From the IMG/VR virus record IMGVR_UViG_3300023115_001620, positions 27,023 to 91,022 of that record: a DNA stretch of 64,000 nt; one strand, 5' to 3'. A model generated the notes under the pieces. That model had not been told where the DNA came from and searched no databases. It was given only the letters and a program-made list of their open reading frames with translations. The DNA comes from a virus. This document shows, piece by piece, positions 7,402 to 15,736 of the stretch; within the stretch, counting starts at the first letter, position 1, and every line of letters starts with the position of its first letter. A program made the position numbers and the translations under genes.

Positions 7402-9067
7402 CCACTAGTTCCTCCAACTTAGTTTCATCTAAGATGTCTTCTTCTTGTTCAACAACTTCTTCTACTTCAAATAATGCATTAAAAAATGTATTAGCATTTA
7501 CAGTCTTTTTGCCAATTGCACCTCTAGTACCAGGTATAGCCATCCAAAATTTAGAGTATTCATCTATTTTTTGTAAGGCTTCGTCTTTATCTGTAATTGC
7601 AAAAATTTCATTTACAACATCTCTAAACAGAATTCTATCAAACTTTTCGTCTACTAACATTTTAGGAATCACACCGTTGTCGTATTGTCTGTTTGCTTCT
7701 TGTACAGCGTTTACATGACTCCATACGTTATGACCCATTTGTATAGCATAACTAAATGAGTCCCAGCTAGTCTTTCCTTCTTTACCTATCTTATTTAGGT
7801 CTCCAGGAGCATAAGTGCAAACGTCTGATACTTTGAGTTCGGCAGTAATCGGTGAGTCTTCAAAGTTTTTAAATATCCCATCTGATATAACAGTGTCTCT
7901 AAACAAGCGTTGATCTGTAGCATATTTTTTATCGTCAACTGACGGCACCATACGATACGTCCATTTGCTTCTGTCCTCAGTTTCGTTCTGAATGTAGATC
8001 TGTCCATTCGCGGTTGCCAAGAAAGGACTAGCACAGTCAAAAGTAATAGTAAAGTTTTCATTATAGTTTTTCCGCACAGCACGTTGAATGTCAGTAAGCA
8101 AACAAGCCCACTCTAGTTTAGATGTACCTAGAAAGTGCATTATATCATGCACACCTTTTTCAAGCAAACCGTCAAAGTGCAGTGTTACAAGTCTTTTTAG
8201 TACCAAGTGTACATCGCACATGTTCTGACCACCCATTGCCCAACCATTAAAATGGTTGTCTGGATACTTTGCAGGATCACAAAAATCTTTCATCTGTGAA
8301 TACCAGTCATCTGCTTCGTCGTGTGTTTCGCCTTGTAGAACGTTTAAGAACTTACAGTTGCCGTTACGATGCTTCATCCAATATTCGTTATTATACTTAG
8401 AAGCATTAACAGCATCTTGATATGTACTAATACCGGTCTTTTCTCTACCTGCTGGCGAGCGACAAACCCATGCTGGAATATCAAGGATCATACCGTAGTC
8501 CATATATGCATCCATCCAACGGAGAACACCGTCACGCTTTTGCTGTGCCGCATCAAGTCTTGCTTGATATTGTTTAGCATGATTAATTTTAGTTGTCTTA
8601 GGATTACCGTTTTTATCAAGTTTAGGATTGCCATGTTCGTCTAGTTGTTCAACTATTTCAATACCTTTTGCAACAGCTTCTGCCATACGAGCAGCAACTT
8701 CAGGACCATTAGGGTCACGCCATTCGCCTTCCCAAACACCTTTACCAATTTGGAAACCACCTGAGTCGCCAAGTATCCAACTATTTTCTCTATCTCTATT
8801 ACGTACCATATCTTCTTTAGGAACATCTTTAGTTGTATCTAAATCAGCGTGTCCTGCTGAATATAGAGTCCACTGGTACTGGAATTGACCTTCTTGTTTG
8901 TTAAGATAGTTTAAACTCTCTACACCGTGTGTAAAGTTAGATGGAATACGTGACTTATCTACATATTCGTCATAACGCTGTTTGCCTACGTAAGTGGCAT
9001 AGAAGCCACTTAGTGCCGGGAGAAACCTTGCGTAATCATTCTGTGTTGCAGTTAAGTCTTTTTGCAT
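7388..9067 (-). CDS. dpdA: TGT-superfamily transglycosylase, DpdA-like DNA 7-deazaguanine inserter
   Basis: A 559-residue member of the tRNA-guanine transglycosylase fold. Visible motifs are ILGDSGGFQ (Asp101, base-recognition Asp in TGT), LDIPAW (Asp196), LQGETHDEADDWY, WAMGGQ (TGT GG-x region), MHFLGTS, and ITFDCASPF, where Asp344 corresponds to the TGT nucleophile. I see no CXCXXC zinc site of classical bacterial TGT. Known phage TGT paralogues (DpdA) swap guanine in DNA for preQ0-type bases, protecting against restriction. With FolE, QueD and QueE in the same 9 kb, that role fits best; acting on tRNA is the alternative. The length exceeds bacterial TGT because of insertions (around residues 110-180) and an acidic C-terminal tail. 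Confidence 0.82.
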   Translation of the reverse strand: MQKDLTATQNDYARFLPALSGFYATYVGKQRYDEYVDKSRIPSNFTHGVESLNYLNKQEGQFQYQWTLYSAGHADLDTTKDVPKEDMVRNRDRENSWILGDSGGFQIGKGVWEGEWRDPNGPEVAARMAEAVAKGIEIVEQLDEHGNPKLDKNGNPKTTKINHAKQYQARLDAAQQKRDGVLRWMDAYMDYGMILDIPAWVCRSPAGREKTGISTYQDAVNASKYNNEYWMKHRNGNCKFLNVLQGETHDEADDWYSQMKDFCDPAKYPDNHFNGWAMGGQNMCDVHLVLKRLVTLHFDGLLEKGVHDIMHFLGTSKLEWACLLTDIQRAVRKNYNENFTITFDCASPFLATANGQIYIQNETEDRSKWTYRMVPSVDDKKYATDQRLFRDTVISDGIFKNFEDSPITAELKVSDVCTYAPGDLNKIGKEGKTSWDSFSYAIQMGHNVWSHVNAVQEANRQYDNGVIPKMLVDEKFDRILFRDVVNEIFAITDKDEALQKIDEYSKFWMAIPGTRGAIGKKTVNANTFFNALFEVEEVVEQEEDILDETKLEELVDEQL

Positions 9068-9789
9068 TACTTACTCTGTGCTGGAAGTATATAATCGTAT
9101 TTTGCCATTCCTGAATCAACTGTAATCATCATAGCGCCTTGGTCCGAAATGCTCATAGTCAAATCGCCATCTAAATTTAAGATGCTTTGTACTTGTGCAA
9201 CAGGCCAACTCCAAGTGTGCTGTAAAGAACCCTCTACATCGTGTTGGAAAACAAACTCGCCTGCGTGTGTGCTTGCATCACCAAAGCTAAAAACAAGATT
9301 ACCATCAACAGTTTTAACATTAAATGTTGGTTCTTCTGAATGTGCAGCACTCATAAGCTTCATACGTGCAATTGCAGCTACACTAGGCTGTAGAGTAACA
9401 TTCCAACTTGCACCTTTAAACTTAACGGTCTTAAGTTTTTCTTCAATAATTGCTTTGTTCATAAAGCGGTAATCGTTCTGGAAGTCACCAGTTGCATTTT
9501 CAAAGTGAATGTGTGTTGGAACTGTTTCGCCATTGCGTTCTGCTTGTACAACTTCAATTTTAGCATTGTCTTTGTACTCAGGGTTTTTCAAATGTAGCGC
9601 AAGTTTGTCTAAGTTTGGCATACCAAAAGTGCCTTCTGCCACTTTATGACCTGAAGTTGCGCTTAGAATTACGCTACGATCATCTGCCATTGAGTCGATT
9701 GTTGTTTCGTCCTCGCCTGTAACTTTAACTAGACTTAGAAAACCAAGTGCATGTGTATGTGCAACAACGTCTTGTAAGATATCTTTCAT
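9067..9789 (-). CDS. 45: Sliding clamp (gp45-like DNA polymerase processivity factor)
   Basis: A 240-residue protein, close to the length of T4 gp45 (228). It has a clamp-like alternation of beta segments: a central MPNLDKLALHLKNPEY connecting region, a conserved middle helix (PSVAAIARMKLMS), and a C-terminus YDYILPAQSK resembling the terminal strand of sliding clamps. The trimeric ring tethers gp43 to DNA and participates in late transcription in T4. gp43 lies at 12.5-15.2 kb and gp44 at 36-37 kb. It has its own early promoter inside the upstream gene, and GGAGAAA precedes the ATG. The call rests on fold-level similarity and context, not on a unique motif. Confidence 0.72.
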   Translation of the reverse strand: MKDILQDVVAHTHALGFLSLVKVTGEDETTIDSMADDRSVILSATSGHKVAEGTFGMPNLDKLALHLKNPEYKDNAKIEVVQAERNGETVPTHIHFENATGDFQNDYRFMNKAIIEEKLKTVKFKGASWNVTLQPSVAAIARMKLMSAAHSEEPTFNVKTVDGNLVFSFGDASTHAGEFVFQHDVEGSLQHTWSWPVAQVQSILNLDGDLTMSISDQGAMMITVDSGMAKYDYILPAQSK

Positions 9790-10577
9790 TATACTGTTTC
9801 TCCATTGAATAAATCTATTATATTATCATTACCTTCTTTTGTCAAGAAGTTTTGTATTTCGTATTTAGGTTTAAACCCAAGTGCTTTCATTTTCTCCATG
9901 TTTGCACAAGTCCATTCTCTTTCTCCTGGAGTATTTAGGCGAACAGGAAGTTTAGGCGCCAAGTCTTGAACACGCACTGGACGCCCTGTACCAATGTCAA
10001 CAACACCATTGACATGTGGTGCATTTATGAGTATTTCAATTGCATCTAGCATATCTTCTAAATGAATGAAATCTCTATAGTGCTTTGTTGTATATTCTAA
10101 TGTACCGTTACGTAGTTTATTAAAGAACATATTCTTTCTAGGACAATTATCTGAGTACACAGTGTGGAAACGCATTCCTAACATTGTTCCTGCGTTATAT
10201 CTTTCTGCAAGTTCTTCTAAAATATATTTAGAAGCTGCATAAGGATTTAAATCTGGTTCATAAGCACTTGAACTACTTGCATAAAGTATCCTTGTACCTT
10301 CATAATGTTCAAATAGTCTACGGCTTGCTTCAACATTATTCAACCAATATCCTGCAGGATCTTTAATACTTTCACGAACACCGCTTTTGCCAGCAAGGTG
10401 AATAATTAAATCAAATTTTTCATTAAACTCACATGTTAATAAATCTTGAGTATTGTTAAGTTTGTCCCTATCCCAACCATCTTTTAAGTCTATACCTACA
10501 ACACTATAGTTTTTTGTAAGACGTGTAAGCAGATTGCTTCCTATGTATCCTCTATGACCTGTCAGCAAAATTTTCAT
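9789..10577 (-). CDS. NAD-dependent sugar-nucleotide epimerase/dehydratase (extended SDR)
   Basis: A 262-residue extended SDR enzyme. It begins MKILLTGHRGYIGSN, the GxxGxxG NAD-binding loop, and contains HLAGKSGVRES, YASSSSAYEP and PYAASKYILEE (catalytic YxxxK). The short C-terminal half is typical of small phage or bacterial family members. Likely substrates are UDP- or GDP-sugars; the exact one cannot be read. It overlaps the phosphatase gene by 26 nt and ends with TAATG at the clamp gene. Confidence 0.88.
   Translation of the reverse strand: MKILLTGHRGYIGSNLLTRLTKNYSVVGIDLKDGWDRDKLNNTQDLLTCEFNEKFDLIIHLAGKSGVRESIKDPAGYWLNNVEASRRLFEHYEGTRILYASSSSAYEPDLNPYAASKYILEELAERYNAGTMLGMRFHTVYSDNCPRKNMFFNKLRNGTLEYTTKHYRDFIHLEDMLDAIEILINAPHVNGVVDIGTGRPVRVQDLAPKLPVRLNTPGEREWTCANMEKMKALGFKPKYEIQNFLTKEGNDNIIDLFNGETV
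9817..9845 (-). promoter_or_regulatory. Sigma70-type early promoter of the sliding-clamp gene
   Basis: On the minus strand TTGACA (9845-9840), a 17-nt spacer and TATAAT (9822-9817): a perfect consensus at both boxes. It lies within the 3' end of the epimerase coding sequence and should start transcripts about 20 nt before the clamp ATG. Confidence 0.85.
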
Positions 10578-11259
10578 TAAGTATCCTCCATGTGTCCTTC
10601 CAGTGTTTCACATGATAATTGCAACCTTTTTTATTTGCGTTAGCTAAAGGTTGATCATTACCACCTAACTGCATTGCGTCACCAAAAAATATTAATGTAT
10701 CATTACTGTCAAAATCATTTACTATTTGACTTTTATCAAAGCCCTTTGGCGAAATGTCAATACCTGTTTCTCCACCTACCTTTGCTTCTAAGTATGGAAA
10801 CATAATATTGAAACTGTGAGCAATTTTATATCGTTCAGCCTTTTTTGTATCATAACGTACATACTGTGCACGTTGTTCTTTGTCTGCACCTCTGCCAACA
10901 ACACTAAAATTTACCATTCCTGGGCGATGTTCAAAATGTTGTCCTGTACGCAACGGAAATTCACTTTCAGTTAAACATTGGGCAAGGAATGTGTGAGGTG
11001 TTTCTTCTAATATCCATTCATTTTGATGTACATTTGTGTCTTGCTCCCAAACATCGTTTCCGTTGCAATTATAAACTCTCACAGCAAGATTGTAAATAGA
11101 CAAACCTACTTGTTCAACAGTTTTCATTTTATCAGAACCTGTAACCAAATAACATGAATTATGGCTGGCAAAGTTCTCAAACCATGCAGCAAAGTCTTTA
11201 TCTATTTTTCCTCTGCTAGGAGTCAGTGTTCCGTCTACATCAAAAACAAATTTATTCAT
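10552..11259 (-). CDS. HAD-family phosphomannomutase-like phosphatase
   Basis: A 235-residue HAD (type IIB cap) enzyme. FVFDVDGTLTPSRGKI carries the nucleophile and acid Asp pair, YLVTGSDK the motif II Ser/Thr, and FFGDAMQLGGNDQPLA the motif III/IV acidic residues. The DGTLTP and GGND signatures resemble eukaryotic-type phosphomannomutases (PMM) rather than bacterial ManB. With the epimerase and cytidylyltransferase next to it, it probably makes or dephosphorylates a hexose phosphate for sugar-nucleotide synthesis. PMM activity versus simple sugar phosphatase is unresolved. Confidence 0.8.
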   Translation of the reverse strand: MNKFVFDVDGTLTPSRGKIDKDFAAWFENFASHNSCYLVTGSDKMKTVEQVGLSIYNLAVRVYNCNGNDVWEQDTNVHQNEWILEETPHTFLAQCLTESEFPLRTGQHFEHRPGMVNFSVVGRGADKEQRAQYVRYDTKKAERYKIAHSFNIMFPYLEAKVGGETGIDISPKGFDKSQIVNDFDSNDTLIFFGDAMQLGGNDQPLANANKKGCNYHVKHWKDTWRILNENFADRS

Positions 11260-11410
11260 TTACACAAATTGCCTTTTCATCTTGATCAAATGTTGCTTCT
11301 AACACAGCTTGGTTTATTAGACACTGTTTTTGTGAATCATACCTGTTGAATTCTGTGACTTTGTATTCATTATACTCAGGTATAAAACTTAGTACAAATA
11401 GAATCCACAT
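11252..11410 (-). CDS. Small hypothetical protein with hydrophobic N-terminus
   Basis: A 52-codon frame whose ATG overlaps the stop of the upstream gene (TAATG) and whose stop overlaps the start of the phosphatase gene (8 nt). The product begins MWILFVLSFI, a short hydrophobic stretch, followed by a polar domain with two Cys (30 and 49). It may be exported or membrane-tethered with the Cys pair oxidised. No family recognised beyond a resemblance to small phage proteins starting MW plus a hydrophobic stretch. Confidence 0.65.
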   Translation of the reverse strand: MWILFVLSFIPEYNEYKVTEFNRYDSQKQCLINQAVLEATFDQDEKAICVNE

Positions 11411-11589
11411 TAGGTGTCTTTCTCTTCTTTTTGTTTTTTGCGTTTAGTATAAAAGCCACCTTTGAATTCAATATCTTCTGTTCTTTTACCACTTACACCT
11501 ACTGTAATTTTTCCACCATTTTTTATATATTCATCTACTAACTTTTGTTCTTCGTCAGTTAATGATCGACTCACAGGATTCATACTCAT
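11410..11589 (-). CDS. Small basic hypothetical protein
   Basis: A 59-codon frame starting in the stop of the cytidylyltransferase gene (ATGA overlap) and ending in TAATG at the next small gene. The product has a helical segment (SLTDEEQKLVDEYIKNGGK), a VGVSGKRTEDIEF stretch and a Lys-rich C-terminus (TKRKKQKEEK). Function unknown. Confidence 0.65.
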   Translation of the reverse strand: MSMNPVSRSLTDEEQKLVDEYIKNGGKITVGVSGKRTEDIEFKGGFYTKRKKQKEEKDT

Positions 11590-12002
11590 TTACTTTCTCT
11601 TTCTGCTACTCGCTTACGCAAGTCGCTACTGCTGAAGCGGTGATCTCGTTTGTTAAAGTGTAGCTGGATACCCCGCTTCTTGCAAATATCCTTGCCAGTA
11701 AAATCCTTTTCTCTATACTCTTCACCTAATATTCTAACATCAATATGATACATTGTCAAGATATCTTCTAGGTCTTTTTCAGATGTATATGGAATTATTT
11801 CATCTACGTATGCAACTGCTTTGAGTTGTGTGTAACGTTCTACTACAGTTTGTATAGGAGAATTCTTTTCAGGCCTGTCTACGTTAGGATCTACTTGTAA
11901 TCCGCATATTAAGTAATCACATTGTTCTTTTGCTTCACGCAACATTTGTACGTGTCCTGCGTGAAGTAAGTCAAATGTTGAACAAGTAAATCCTACCTTC
12001 AT
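11586..12002 (-). CDS. Cytidylyltransferase-like nucleotidyltransferase (TagD/RfaE2 type)
   Basis: A 138-residue single-domain nucleotidyltransferase. The N-terminus has GFTCSTFDLLHAGHVQML, containing the HxGH motif; the C-terminal HRFSSSDLRKR corresponds to the ISSTxLR-type motif. Such enzymes make CDP-glycerol, CDP-ethanolamine or ADP-heptose from CTP or ATP. The neighbouring epimerase and phosphatase suggest activation of a sugar or polyol phosphate for glycan synthesis. It is coupled to small genes on both sides by ATGA overlaps. Confidence 0.85.
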   Translation of the reverse strand: MKVGFTCSTFDLLHAGHVQMLREAKEQCDYLICGLQVDPNVDRPEKNSPIQTVVERYTQLKAVAYVDEIIPYTSEKDLEDILTMYHIDVRILGEEYREKDFTGKDICKKRGIQLHFNKRDHRFSSSDLRKRVAERESK

Positions 12003-12106
12003 CCTAGCTGCTCCCTTAGTTCTTCAAGAAGTTCTAATAGCTTTTGCATTAGTTCTTCGTCTTGTGTTTTTTCTGTATCAAATTCTACTTCTACTTTTAT
12101 TTTCAT
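11999..12106 (-). CDS. Tiny acidic helical protein
   Basis: A 35-codon frame linked by ATGA overlaps to the membrane gene upstream (12103) and the cytidylyltransferase downstream. The product is MKIKVEVEFD followed by an amphipathic Leu/Glu helix (LMQKLLELLEELREQ). The tight coupling supports translation; the function is unknown. Confidence 0.6.
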   Translation of the reverse strand: MKIKVEVEFDTEKTQDEELMQKLLELLEELREQLG

Positions 12107-12492
12107 TGTGTTAGTCCTTGAACCAAATTCATAGCAACTGCTGTGCCGCTAATACTTGATCCTATCATAATTGCTCTATCGCTCCAGCTCATTCCTACAA
12201 AGATCCATCCTATTGAACTGAGAATGTATGCTATTTGTCCATACATTGTGAATCCTGCACTAATTGAAAATACACCTATCACAGCAAGTACCATACTTGC
12301 CCATTTTACATACCAGTCTACTGTGCCAGTAGGTGTTGTAGGTGTTAGATCTTCAACTTCGTGTTGTAGTTCTGCAAGCTCTTGTTTAAGACGTTTACGT
12401 TCTTTTGACAGTTCTGCTGCAAGTTGAGACGCACGATTTTCTCTAGATGCTTCTTTGTACTCGTCTTTTACCATTTGTTCGTGTTCTGTCAC
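12103..12492 (-). CDS. Coiled-coil protein with C-terminal membrane hairpins
   Basis: A 129-residue product from a GTG at 12492, which follows TTGGAG and lies two bases after the polymerase stop. Residues about 10-45 form a charged coiled coil. After a PTTPTGT linker come roughly three hydrophobic segments with the pattern WYVKWASMVLAVIG, YILSSIGWIFVG and SSISGTAVAMNLVQ. The membrane half resembles the stand-alone small membrane protein at 15215-15451 in topology and Trp/Gly placement. A holin, a membrane anchor for replication or a host-membrane modulator are all possible. Confidence 0.65.
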   Translation of the reverse strand: MTEHEQMVKDEYKEASRENRASQLAAELSKERKRLKQELAELQHEVEDLTPTTPTGTVDWYVKWASMVLAVIGVFSISAGFTMYGQIAYILSSIGWIFVGMSWSDRAIMIGSSISGTAVAMNLVQGLTQ

Positions 12493-12493
12493 G

Positions 12494-15166
12494 TTAGTCT
12501 CCAAAATCAAACAAACTTGAGAAAGTGTTGTGTTGTTTAGTATCTTCTAGTGGATAGTTAAGCACACCAATCAAGTTATCTAGTTTATTATCAATAATAG
12601 TTTCCGCCATAGCCGCATCGTCAAACGGCAGTTCCTTAAACCATTCAGGCAAACGTAGCTCATCTGTTGGATAAGCAACACTAGTATAGCCTAGTGGATT
12701 TGGTTTGAGTTTGCATACAATAACTTTCATACCATCTACAATCTCTTGCGAGTATTTGTCACCGTTCATACGTTTTAGTGTATTCCAGTTGATACTTGCT
12801 CTTACGTGACCAGGCATGTTTGCTTTGCCTTGTTTTTCTTCAAGACGTTGATAGTGTCCAATTTTGTTTGCACGTTTAGGCGAACCTTTTTCAAATCCTG
12901 GACGCTGTTCAAACTCTTTGCGGAACTCTGTAATACGCTGTAGCACATCTTCTTGTGATGCATCTGTAAGCACCATTAGTAGCAGTTCTTTTAGGAACTC
13001 CTGCATAAACACTGGAGTATCTGATCTACGCAAGTCCAAGCCCATTGCTTTTACTTTACCTGGCTTACCATCTGTGTCTGTTCTAAAGCCTTCGTTATCA
13101 ACAACTAATGCTGCATATCGCTTCTTAGTAATGTACAGGCCTGATTGTGCAACAATTTCTCTACCTGCTGCAATAACATCGCTCCTTGTCTTTGGACAGT
13201 GAAATGCTCTCAGCATAAAGTCTGGGAATGTTGTGTTTGCTTGTTCGCACACTTGATCATACAGTGTAATACACTTGTCTATGTTAAAGTCAAGTGCTCC
13301 ACTTTCTACATCGTCTTTGAGAGCAGGCCAAGCACTAAAGTACACAGAGTCTGTATCACCATATATAACACTTTTGCCTGTGTGATCATATTCGCCTGTG
13401 ATAACTTTGTTAACTTCAGCACTCATATGCTTAACAATTTGTCTACCAGTTAGTGTAGTTGACTGTCCTATCCTTTTGTCAAAAAATCTACAACCAGGAT
13501 TAAGAATAGCTCCATAAAGTGAGTTAAGATTAATTTTCTTAACAAGTTGCCGCTTGTCCCAGTACTCAATCTCTGCATCGTTCTTTGCATCTTTAGCTTT
13601 CTTCAGCATCTTCTGCATGTCTTTACGTTCTGCATACCAACGCTTTAGGATACCTGGAATGACACCTTCAAACTCTGTTGTAAAGATTGTACCATTTGCA
13701 CTTAGCATCCAAGGCATTTGACTGTCAAAGATAAGTTGATAAATCTCTGCACCGCTTAGTACATCTGAACGTCCATCTTCCCAGTCAACTGTAAGTGCAA
13801 CATCTTTGCGTTGCTCCATAACTGCATCATATTCTTCAACATTAAAGCGTCCTTCCCAGCTGCCTGCGAATGACTTTTTCTTTAGTGTAGTATCTTCGTG
13901 TACACGAGCATCTGTAATCTCAGGACGTATCTGTCCTACAATAGTTTCTGGAGCCATATTCAATGCACGAATCACTGAAGGATACAGTGAGTTCAAGTCC
14001 ATTGAGCCAATGTATTTGTGCAAGCCCTTTTTAGGAAACGCAACATACGCACCTGCGGCTTGTGTGCTTTCAGTGTCGTCACGCTTTGGACGATTAGGTA
14101 CTCGCAAATCTCTGTTGTGCGCTTCGTTGATAATACCTTGTTCTGTAACAGCAACAGCACCCATAGTTGTTTGCAGTAGAACAGTGTTTTCGTGTGCAAT
14201 TGAATTACTTAGATCAATAAAGCGTAATTTTTTGTCAAGTTTGTCAAGTAGTGCAGTATCTTGAATGTTATATTCAATGAACTTGCGGAAGTCATTATTA
14301 TACAACTGGTCCAATGTGCCTTCATATGGCACCTTGTTTTCACCTACTTCAATCTCACCAATTGCATCCAAGCGATATGAATGACGTTCTTCATATGTGT
14401 ATTTGCGATACAGTTCTAAACTGTCCAAATGCACACGACCTACTAAGTCAAATGTTACTGCTTGTTTCCCATACTTTTCATATTCACGTTTCTTAGGCAA
14501 CTGTCCCCACAAACAAAAACGTCTTGTGTCGTCTTTGCTTAGTACACGACTTGTTCTGTTTACAGTATACGGAATATCATAACCTTCACTGTTCCAACCT
14601 GACAAAATATCTGCATCTTCAATAAGTGTTAAGAACGTGTCAATCATATCACCTTCACGTTCAAACAACATTACGTTATCAATGCCTTCTAGTTCTTGTT
14701 TTGCTTGGTCCATTGTAAGTGTTTTAGGCGGAACAGCAAGACATACCATTGTTTCTAGCCACTGCAAATACACAGATATAGATGTAATTGGCATAAAAGG
14801 ATCTGCTGGATCAGCAAACCCGCGCTCTGGATCAAAGTCTGTCTCAATATCAAAGAACGCAATGTTTAGTTTAGGGGCGTCTTGATTTAGATAGTGTTCA
14901 CTCAAACACTGAAAGATTGGATTGATGTCACTTTCAAATAAGTTTTTGCTTTTGTTAATAGCAACTTCTTTGCGAAAGTCTTTTGTATTTTTACAAACAA
15001 TTCGTGTAAGGGGATCTCCGTACACACTTTTGTACTTGCCCTTAGGATCTTCATAGTAAAAAGTATATTTTGCTTGATATTCTTGATAGTGTCTTTTGCC
15101 GTCACGACGCTCCACGACACGGATAATATCTTGATCACGATCAAACATCGCATCAACGTATGGCAT
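12494..15166 (-). CDS. 43: DNA polymerase, family B (gp43)
   Basis: An 890-residue replicative polymerase, similar in length to T4 gp43 (898). The exonuclease domain has FFDIETD (Exo I, Asp106 and Glu108), GWNSEGYDIPY (Exo II) and YNIQDTALLDK (Exo III). The polymerase domain has SMDLNSLYPS (motif A), KKINLNSLYGA (motif B) and YGDTDSVYF (motif C with both catalytic Asp). The C-terminus SSLFDFGD resembles the clamp-binding tail of T4-type polymerases. It is intact with no intein or intron. It is transcribed toward the sugar and clamp genes; a DsbA-like gene lies upstream. Confidence 0.98.
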   Translation of the reverse strand: MPYVDAMFDRDQDIIRVVERRDGKRHYQEYQAKYTFYYEDPKGKYKSVYGDPLTRIVCKNTKDFRKEVAINKSKNLFESDINPIFQCLSEHYLNQDAPKLNIAFFDIETDFDPERGFADPADPFMPITSISVYLQWLETMVCLAVPPKTLTMDQAKQELEGIDNVMLFEREGDMIDTFLTLIEDADILSGWNSEGYDIPYTVNRTSRVLSKDDTRRFCLWGQLPKKREYEKYGKQAVTFDLVGRVHLDSLELYRKYTYEERHSYRLDAIGEIEVGENKVPYEGTLDQLYNNDFRKFIEYNIQDTALLDKLDKKLRFIDLSNSIAHENTVLLQTTMGAVAVTEQGIINEAHNRDLRVPNRPKRDDTESTQAAGAYVAFPKKGLHKYIGSMDLNSLYPSVIRALNMAPETIVGQIRPEITDARVHEDTTLKKKSFAGSWEGRFNVEEYDAVMEQRKDVALTVDWEDGRSDVLSGAEIYQLIFDSQMPWMLSANGTIFTTEFEGVIPGILKRWYAERKDMQKMLKKAKDAKNDAEIEYWDKRQLVKKINLNSLYGAILNPGCRFFDKRIGQSTTLTGRQIVKHMSAEVNKVITGEYDHTGKSVIYGDTDSVYFSAWPALKDDVESGALDFNIDKCITLYDQVCEQANTTFPDFMLRAFHCPKTRSDVIAAGREIVAQSGLYITKKRYAALVVDNEGFRTDTDGKPGKVKAMGLDLRRSDTPVFMQEFLKELLLMVLTDASQEDVLQRITEFRKEFEQRPGFEKGSPKRANKIGHYQRLEEKQGKANMPGHVRASINWNTLKRMNGDKYSQEIVDGMKVIVCKLKPNPLGYTSVAYPTDELRLPEWFKELPFDDAAMAETIIDNKLDNLIGVLNYPLEDTKQHNTFSSLFDFGD

Positions 15167-15214
15167 TCAATTTTTCTCCTTCGTTGCTTATGGCCAACTT
15201 AACCATCTACATGC

Positions 15215-15451
15215 CTATGCGGCGAAATCATATAGCAATCCTGCTACATATATTATAGTTAGTCCAAAGTTCATTACGACTAAACTTTTCTCCCTCCATA
15301 GGATACCAATAATCATCCATAGTGTGTTACTAATAATGAATCCCCAAACATAAAGAGGATAAACATTAAAAGCAGCAAGCGTAGCAGACAGTAATAAAGA
15401 TACTGTGCTAAACCATGCTAACCACTGATAAGGTTTTGTTTTATTTGTCAT
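15215..15451 (-). CDS. Small three-span membrane protein
   Basis: A 78-residue, almost entirely hydrophobic protein with three predicted membrane segments: WLAWFSTVSLLLSATLAA, YVWGFIISNTLWMIIGILW and LVVMNFGLTIIYVAGLLY. The layout (WLAW, then an N/T-Trp-containing helix, then a Gly-rich last helix) resembles the membrane half of the 12103-12492 product. No enzymatic motif is present. It overlaps the DsbA-like gene by 11 nt. It could be a holin-like or host-membrane-modifying protein. Confidence 0.65.
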   Translation of the reverse strand: MTNKTKPYQWLAWFSTVSLLLSATLAAFNVYPLYVWGFIISNTLWMIIGILWREKSLVVMNFGLTIIYVAGLLYDFAA

Positions 15452-15701
15452 ATCCTAAAGTAGTAATGAGTGTTTCTAAATCGTCATACGCATCTGCATG
15501 CGAATCCCAGTCACGTTTCTGTGCAATCTTAATTGCTTTGTTAATAAGGCTAGGCTTGATATCTAGTTCTTCTGCAACAGCCTTTACAGTTTCTTTTAAT
15601 CCAGCATTTAAATCTTCTACTTCTTGTAATACTGTAACGCCTTCACGCACTAGACGTTCTAGTTTGGCTTTTTCTTCAGCACCATAGGTACGAGATCCCA
15701 T
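15441..15701 (-). CDS. dsbA: DsbA-like double-stranded DNA-binding protein
   Basis: An 86-residue helical protein. The block KAVAEELDIKPSLINKAIKI, followed by RDWDSHADAYDDLETL, resembles the helix pattern of T4 DsbA (89 residues), which binds late-promoter regions; similar proteins occur in T4-like marine phages. The ATG at 15701 has a strong AAGGAG and a sigma70-type promoter 36-64 nt upstream, so it is expressed early. Its role would be transcriptional or DNA-architectural. The similarity is from memory and at motif level only. Confidence 0.6.
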   Translation of the reverse strand: MGSRTYGAEEKAKLERLVREGVTVLQEVEDLNAGLKETVKAVAEELDIKPSLINKAIKIAQKRDWDSHADAYDDLETLITTLGYDK

Positions 15702-15736
15702 ATATAGTCTCCTTTTGAGTGTCTAACTTAGTATTA

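Noticed and set aside
7434-7718. Plus-strand frame opposite the DpdA-like gene
   Set aside because: Ser/Thr-rich translation of the reverse strand; the minus-strand protein has family motifs throughout.
7795-8082. Second minus-strand frame within the DpdA-like gene
   Set aside because: It is fully nested in another frame of a conserved enzyme and lacks a convincing start.
14221-14245. Two TTGACA-like boxes within gp43
   Set aside because: No -10 element at 16-18 nt on the same strand; they lie inside conserved coding sequence.
12864-14885. Several plus-strand frames opposite gp43
   Set aside because: All are shadows of an intact family B polymerase with every catalytic motif in place.
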